The position numbers and the translations under genes were made by a program. This document shows, piece after piece, positions 57,967-64,000 of a stretch of 64,000 nt of DNA. Position 1 is the stretch's first letter; every line of letters begins with the position of its first letter. Source of the DNA: Ephydatia muelleri. Taxonomy: Eukaryota > Porifera > Demospongiae > Spongillida > Spongillidae. The stretch is from NCBI GenBank assembly GCA_013339895.1, contig JABACO010000008.1, positions 1,672,796 to 1,736,795 on the forward strand, read 5' to 3'. The notes beneath the pieces were generated by a model. It made no database searches. It was given only the letters and a program-made list of their open reading frames with translations, and had not been told where the DNA came from.

Positions 57967-60325
57967 CATATCCAGAAATGGCCCATACATAGGCGGTCAT
58001 CTTGCTTTTTATTTTTAAACAAGTTTATAATGTACTATAAATCGGTCTAATTATGATATATGTACTTTGAAAAATTATTCCATTAACCATTCTTTAACTA
58101 AAATCAAGAAAAAAAATTTAATTTTTACCGCGCATAATTTATTCATATAAGTATGCCATTGCGTCATCTGCCAAAATTATTTAATAACAATAATTGTCTA
58201 ATGGTGAATAAATGTGCACAATAAGTTAATTCAGCTGAAGATTAACAAGGCTGCTGGTGATGATCTGAGCCAATAGCAAGCCAGGTAGCTAAGTGGAAAC
58301 CTTTTCCCTAGCCTCCTCCCCCCCAATTCCCATAGGTCTAGACTGCCAGCTAGAGGGACACCCACCAACCCTAGCTCACTGCTAATGCATTATGGTGAAG
58401 CTATTATATTTATTGTATACAAGACGTCGTCATGGACACTTTTGACCTATATAGTGGGTTGTTTTCACTTGAAGTTTATTGTTCGTTTAGCCTGCATGCA
58501 GCTCGATGAATGAAGCGCGTAGGCTAGGCACGTGCACTGATATGCTTACACGCAGGGAAAAAAAATGATTCGTTAGCACTTTCCAGTACAGCTACGACCT
58601 ATGTAGGCTTCTCAGTCTTACCTAGATCGATTAACATCAAGTCTGAATGTGCCGCATTTTCAATATTTGTCTGCATGTGTGCGTCGATCAATACACGTAT
58701 TGCGCTTAACTGCGAAGCACTCTCTGGGACTTCGCCAATGGAAGAGCGCTATCACAATATATACTTACACTAAGGAAAGCTTTGTCTACACATCGGGGCG
58801 CTGCTCAGTCTACCACTAGGCCAAAGCCCTGCATCAGGGTCAAAGCACACTCCACCCCCCCTCCCATGTTATGGCATCAGGCCCAACCCCTGTCTCTGCA
58901 CACAGTGTGTGGTTTGTGTGAACATAGATACATGTAATGTGCAGTTAAAACATGCACAATTTGTGCTATTGCTAGTTAGCAATTAGAGTTTACATGTACT
59001 GTGGCTGCACCAATACGTATGTCTGGTATGCTTTGCTTCACCTCTTCCGAGATTCCAAATGGTGTCAGTGGGAAGGCCTGTTCTGGCAGCTACTGTACAC
59101 GGCTGCACCAATGTGGGTGTTATATTTGGCTGGATTGTAGCCACATAGCTCCACCATACCAGGGATAGAAAGGTGGAGCGGAAGCTCTTAGATGTGAGTG
59201 TTCTCCCATCTTTGAAGTGGAAGAGGGGTGAGGAGTGAGTGGAACAGTGACAGCATTCTCTGTAGGCCTCCATTGCTGGAACTGGACACATGTGCCTGCC
59301 TTTGGTACGCTGAACACGCCTGCCCATCTGGTTGGTTTTGGACCACTTGATGAAGAAGTGCATGCCCTCCGGACCAGCAGACATCTTGCCTGGTAGGTTG
59401 GAACCTAGTGTCAAAACTTTGATTGAGTAAATTCACTGAGCCTGAGGTGGATGGCTCCAGATGGACAGTCTCAACATTGGGTTCCTGGACCCTGCTGTTC
59501 TTCACCAGTACAAAAAAATAGATACACGATTGTCATCTCCATAGAAACAGTCCCAAACAGACTTTTAAAACAGAGCTCTCTTATTGAACCCTAGAACAAC
59601 AAAGTACCAGGACATTATGCAACAGACTAAAATGCCTCTACCACTAGGCCAAAGGCTTTGCATCAGGCCACTCACCCCCCTCCCATCATGTACTTGATTG
59701 TGAAGTTTATGGCATCAGGACTAATGCTCCCATGCATGCCATCACCATCGCTGCACACAATGTGTGGTTTGTATATAGGTGCTACATATATAAAGTGTGT
59801 GCTTTTAAGACATAGGTACACAGTTTGTTCTCTTAGAACTGGAAGTTACCAGGCAGCCTAACATCAGATTAGCTAACCACAGTTTACATAGCATACAATG
59901 GACCTACCACATAATGAAATTATCTTCAAAGGCCATACAATTGTAATTCAGTACATGCATGTACTTGTGCAAGGGTGCAGGTGTTTGTAGGTTTTAGTCA
60001 ACTTCAATTCCATCTGAATAGTTATCCTCATCTTCACTCTCCTCATCTTTGCCTACGTGTTCATCACCACCTGTACCACCCTAGACCTACAATGTACCTA
60101 ACTGTACATAGGCCTATACTAGTACCCTGGACCTATGTAGGCCTATCCTGGACCTACATGTACATGTACCTACATAGGCCTACCCTGTTCTCCAAACTGC
60201 TACATGTACTTGTACCCCAGGCAGTCTAACATCAGATTAGGCTAATCACAGTTTACATAGCACACAATTGTAAGGTCAAGCACATGCATAATAAAATTTG
60301 TCTATACTAATACACACTTGTAAGC

Positions 60326-60393
<68 letters not shown>

Positions 60394-61377
60394 CACAAAC
60401 ACAAACACAAACACACGCACGCACACGCACACAGTACAAACACACACACGCACGCACACACAGTACAAACACACACACAGCTCATAGTCTTACTCTGTTC
60501 TGGCTTCACAAACAACTTAGTTTTGCATTCAAGCAAAGGGCTCCTGAATTGTAGAAATGTTGTCCATAGTATTTTACAACTGAGGGAGTGGGTGCCATCG
60601 TGTCTCGAAAATGTCGCTTCGCGCCACGACTAACCTGATGCGTGTGAAACACAAGTATGCTCGAGTCACGCACGGGTATCACTCGTGACGCGCGCACGCG
60701 TGTGTCAAGAAGCTATGTCTGGATGGTACTGTATGCGCGATTTATACAAACGATCCCGATCGCATCGGGTAAGATCGCATAGTAACTCAACTGGTAGAAA
60801 ACCTTTTTGGGCAGAGCGATGAGAGGTCTGGGACCGATTTCATGCCATCAAAAACTGAAGGAGGGCCACACTTCAACTACACAGGTATGGTACTATCCGC
60901 ACGTGAGTCAATTTTGAGGGCACGAGATGGAGGAAAGTACAGATTCAACATGAAATGCTTCTCCCGGGTATGGAAGCCGATTTTTCTATAGGAAGGCCTA
61001 GTTTTTAGTACATTTCATAGTTCTTCGATGTACTAGCTATATTATTTTCAAATATCAAAATCGTAAATCGTAAAGGTATTGACACAAATGACCGTGGAAT
61101 ATTGTAATGAGAAACCCTTCTCATTGACTACCTGTACATTTGGGGACAATGTTATGACAATCCTAGGGAAGCCCCAGCTTAAATAGGAAAAATACGGCGA
61201 CACCACTAAAAATCATAACAAATGTAGTGTACTAACATTTTCAAATTTCAAATCCTGGGAAAAATCTGGCGTCCTTGGTATACAACTAACCCATACATTG
61301 GTATGGGAAGGTATACGGGAATATTCGGTGATTCGCAAACCGCGAGTAAATTATTTGACCGCTCATTTCTGGATATG
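57967..61377. mobile_element. Unclassified element with inverted ends, copy 2 (uninterrupted)
   Basis: Same ends (CATATCCAGAAATG ... CATTTCTGGATATG) and same internal order as copy 1, about 3.41 kb. Differences are mostly microsatellite and minisatellite length plus scattered substitutions. Flanking sequences differ from those of copy 1, so these are separate insertions and not one tandem duplication. It is apparently broken in its coding part. Confidence 0.68.
58983..59414 (-). mobile_element. Tyrosine-recombinase-like fossil ORF (copy 2)
   Basis: Near-identical to the frame at 52374-52811, with the same WSKTNQ and GLPTDTIWNLGR blocks. It lies within element copy 2. Confidence 0.55.
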
Positions 61378-61399
61378 TGTTTTTTTTTTATTCGACACA

Positions 61400-61890
61400 T
61401 TGAATTCGTAGCATTTTTTGGGGAACGAATCTTGACTCCGATTGTTAACCAACTATCACATGGTATGTTTTTTTATTTAAGTTAGGCACTGAATCATTAT
61501 ACTACAAAGTATGAGGCCATTTGCATGATGCCCAAAGGGTGCTTTAACTACCCAGGCGTTTTATGTTGGCATGCATGAAAAAAGAGCACAAATCCTTGTA
61601 CTAATGTATCTTTGTGTTTGAACTAAGGTGGATAATCTGGATTCTCTGTCTAAAATGCATGAGCTCATTCAAATTCGGTTCAATAACGTTCTTCTGACTA
61701 CCCTATTTATTGCACACCCCAATCTTCAATTAACTACGTTGTAAATAAAGTTTCGTTCAAGAGTGAACTAATCACTATATTTCTATTGCTGTAACATTGC
61801 AATACGATGATGCCCACGCACTGTTCTTTTCAAGCCAAGTATTCATGTTTAATAACTTCATATCACACACGTACATCATTGCTTTTCGCT
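61400..61890. other. No gene seen
   Basis: AT-rich sequence leading to the acceptor CTATTTAG before 61897. Confidence 0.45.
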
Positions 61891-61897
61891 ATTTAGA

Positions 61898-62623
61898 ATG
61901 AAGACAGTTGCTGATCTCAGAATGCTCGTTAATGGTTATAAAAAGGATGTGAGTGAGGATGGATCCCTTCTAGCTCCGGATGTAACAAATGGCTTGGTGT
62001 TGTACATCAACTCCAACCTAAAAAATGCCAAACCTGTAGAAATAGCGAGGATAGTGGCAAAACTAGCACCAAGACAGAATGTGAACATTAATGCATTGTG
62101 CGCCTCCATTAAGCGTGTGCTTCAAACTATCAATGACATGAAGAAGCATCTTGATAGAGCCTGGGAAGATGTTGTTTTTTTTCTGAAGCTGAAATTTGAT
62201 TTACCTTTAAATGAATCAGTGACAAAGAAGCAAAATCCACACGCATCAGCTAGTGTTGTCATGCACACTAGCCAAAGTGGCAGTTCTGGCTCCATAACAT
62301 TGAATTCTACATCTGGCTGCACTAAATGTGGGGAAATAAAAACTTCTTTAAGGAAATTGATTGCATCAAATAATGTTCTCAAAGTAAAGCTTCGATTGTT
62401 TCCAAGTGTCAAAATGAAAAACCAGTATCTTCAAAAAGCATTAAGAAGGAAGTCCAACATTGAAGATACACTACGTTCTAAATTACTAAGTGCTAAAAGA
62501 ACAATTAATACAAACAATTCAAAGATTAACAAGTTGAAACTGGAAAATCTCTCATTAAAACAAGGTCAAGGAAGCGAATCAAGACAGCTAAAACGATCAC
62601 TTGTTGCATTAAGATATAAAGGT
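61898..62623 (+). CDS. Unknown protein with CxxC and long coiled-coil, interrupted at its 3' side
   Basis: The open frame starts MKTVADLRMLVNGYKKDV, preceded by a plausible acceptor (CTATTTAG), so the ATG may be internal. It has a helical N-terminal half, a Ser-rich linker, GCTKCGEIKTSLRKL (a CxxC near residue 146) and a long basic coiled coil ending RSLVALRYKG. At 62624 it runs into palindromic DNA that forms the end of another element, so the original 3' part is lost or displaced. I do not recognise the family; recurrence of such coiled-coil/CxxC starts in transposon-derived sponge proteins is recalled only vaguely. Confidence 0.5.
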
Positions 62624-62725
62624 GGCCATACACTAGGCAACATTTCGGCGCGCAACACGTTGCGCGCCGAAATGTTGCCTAGTGTATGGCCCTATGTTGC
62701 GTGTTGCGTGCAACACGCAACATAG
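62624..62725. repeat. Two consecutive near-perfect hairpins, likely a transposon end
   Basis: 62624-62691 has 32-base arms (GGCCATACACTAGGCAACAT and on) around a CACG loop. 62692-62725 has 16-base arms (CTATGTTGCGTGTTGC) around GT. Both are perfect. They share GCAACAT/CAACAC motifs and sit immediately left of the MADF gene, so they probably form the left terminal region of the Harbinger element. Confidence 0.85.
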
Positions 62726-62831
62726 TTCCTGGATTAGAAAGGGTGTCTATTCGGAGCAACATTGTTGCCGCTAACATCAAAGTACCGCCATCCTAAGTGT
62801 ATTCATTGCAATTACGTAATTGCCAAATAAG

Positions 62832-63392
62832 ATGGCTTCTATCAGCGTTAGTAGTGTTGTTTGGACAACGGATTTGATAACTCGCCTTATTGAATTGTAC
62901 GAGCAACGGCCGTGCTTGTACAACACAACATTGAAGTCGTATTTCAATCGCGACCAAAGGAACAAAGCAATGGCCGAGTTGACAGCTGCTTTAAAAGCAA
63001 CAGGTAAATTAATTCATAGCAGCTGTAACAGCTAACCACTTTGTGAATAACATTTGCAGGCACCGCACCAAATAATAAGTACAGTAACACGAATATATAT
63101 AGTTTGTTTACATAGATCTTCATGTACTATCCCCACCCCCCCCCCCCCCCCCCCCCCCTCCCGCCGATTATTGTATAAATATTTTTTACCATATCTGCTG
63201 ATAGAATGTGAAGTGAAAGCTAAAATCAAGAGCATCAGGGCTCAGTACACCAGGGAAAAGCAAAAATCCTCTAAAGTGAAAACAGGGACAGGAACAGATG
63301 AGGTGTATGTTTCGAAGTGGCCCCATTTGGAGCAACTGAAGTTTTTGGATGACTTCATCATCACCAAGAAGAGCATATCCAACTTATCAGTG
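62832..63392 (+). CDS. MADF/Myb-like DNA-binding protein of a PIF/Harbinger element
   Basis: Exon 1 (62832-63003) starts MASISVSSVVWTTDLITRLI and continues ELYEQRPCLYN...NRDQRNKAMAELTAAL, ending ACAG|GTAAAT. Exon 2 (63205-63392) takes up the phase after GATAG and encodes KIKSIRAQYTREKQK and YVSKWPHLEQLKFLDD, ending GTG|GTAAGT. The spacing (W..e....LI.ly...p.Ly...., then i...Y..e..k, then W.....l.Fl.d) is a MADF domain. In Harbinger elements such a protein helps carry the transposase to the nucleus and to the transposon ends. Later exons are not identified. A 23-base C run (63136-63158) lies in the intron. Confidence 0.72.
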
Positions 63393-63518
63393 GTAAGTAA
63401 AGTATTATATAAAAGCATACCAGTGGATCAGGCTAATGATATATACATCCATATCATATACGTACTCTGTATCATATATCAATCATGGTCACCTACATGC
63501 AGTATAGATACACTGAGG

Positions 63519-64000
63519 TCAAATCATGTCCCATTGCCAAGGTACAGATCCCTCATTAGAAAAATAGAAATCTCTGAAGTGATCTCTTATGTCTTTAGCA
63601 GAATCTGAGTAGCGGTTGCTGCCTTGTTGCACAAGTGGTAGTAGTCCTTGAGGTGCTGGACCTTGTCGCCAGTTACCAGGTAATACTGAATGTGTTTCAG
63701 AATCTTCACTGTCTAGAATTGAAGAAGGAGTGTAGGCACAACGAGCACCAATTCGAGTTCGAAGAAAATTGTGCAGGCTGCAACAGGCTAATGTAATAGC
63801 TTCAACTTTTTCAGGTTTTAAGGCAATTGGCGCCATAAATATTCGGAATCTGTTAGCAAGAATGCCAAATGCATTTTCCACTATTCTGCGAGCTCGACTT
63901 AATCGGTAGTTGAATACACGATTCTGTATTGTTAGTCCTGACAGGCTGTAGGGCTTTAGGAGATAATCCTTAAGTGGAAATGCATCATCAGCTACTATTG
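63519..64000 (-). CDS. PIF/Harbinger DDE transposase, C-terminal part (runs off the window)
   Basis: The minus strand from 64000 reads VADDAFPLKDYLLKPYSLSG, NRVFNYRLSRARRIVENAFG and ILANRFRIFMAPIALKPEKV, then ACCSLHNFLRTR, the highly characteristic end of the DDE_Tnp_4 nuclease, including the third catalytic acidic residue in the RRIVENAFG helix. A 60-residue tail follows to the stop at 63519. The frame is open throughout the visible part. It converges with the MADF gene, the usual two-gene arrangement of Harbinger elements; it cuts the element's ends for transposition. Confidence 0.88.
   Translation of the reverse strand, partial: IVADDAFPLKDYLLKPYSLSGLTIQNRVFNYRLSRARRIVENAFGILANRFRIFMAPIALKPEKVEAITLACCSLHNFLRTRIGARCAYTPSSILDSEDSETHSVLPGNWRQGPAPQGLLPLVQQGSNRYSDSAKDIRDHFRDFYFSNEGSVPWQWDMI

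Noticed and set aside
51361-61377. Simple tandem segmental duplication of 3.4 kb
   Set aside because: Both copies have matching inverted ends and different flanking sequence, so two insertions of one element fit better.

Overview
The window looks like nuclear DNA of an early-branching animal, most likely a sponge. The host genes are animal-type and split by short GT-AG introns: an Eph-receptor-like ectodomain gene, a MINDY-type deubiquitinase, a Kelch-repeat protein and a calmodulin-like EF-hand protein. The rest is dense in mobile elements, CA/TG microsatellites, minisatellites and pure G/C runs of 20-36 bases. All calls come from reading the sequence; no database search was possible.

Layout. 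0-4.7 kb: the end of a transposase-like gene, a poorly known coiled-coil/membrane gene on the minus strand, and an integrase-like fossil. 5.3-10 kb: a hairpin between CA tracts, an 800-bp foldback element and broken LINE-type reverse-transcriptase elements. 9.9-12.1 kb: a decayed copy (copy A) of the Eph-like gene. 12.1-14 kb: a broken hAT transposase. 15-20.6 kb: satellites and MITEs. 21.5-26.3 kb: a half-copy of the foldback family, a second broken hAT and reverse-transcriptase tails. 28-31.8 kb: the Kelch gene and an intronless calmodulin-like gene. 32.4-34.1 kb: a hAT-type element nested in another. 36.8-42.1 kb: the MINDY gene, with a large minisatellite in one intron. 44.1-50.1 kb: a complete-looking Eph-like gene (copy B). 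51-61.4 kb: two near-identical copies of an element with inverted ends and a tyrosine-recombinase-like ORF. 61.9-64 kb: a CxxC/coiled-coil ORF interrupted at a hairpin, then a PIF/Harbinger pair (MADF protein and DDE transposase).

The most notable host gene is Eph copy B. Seven exons join in phase into 638 codons: signal peptide, Eph ligand-binding domain, Cys-rich module, two FN3 domains, a membrane segment and a 52-residue tyrosine-containing tail, with no kinase domain visible. Copy A, about 38 kb away on the same strand, is a broken paralogue. The MINDY gene is also well supported: eight exons join in phase and carry the Gln/Cys/His catalytic residues and two UIM-like helices. Most other coding signal is transposon-derived.
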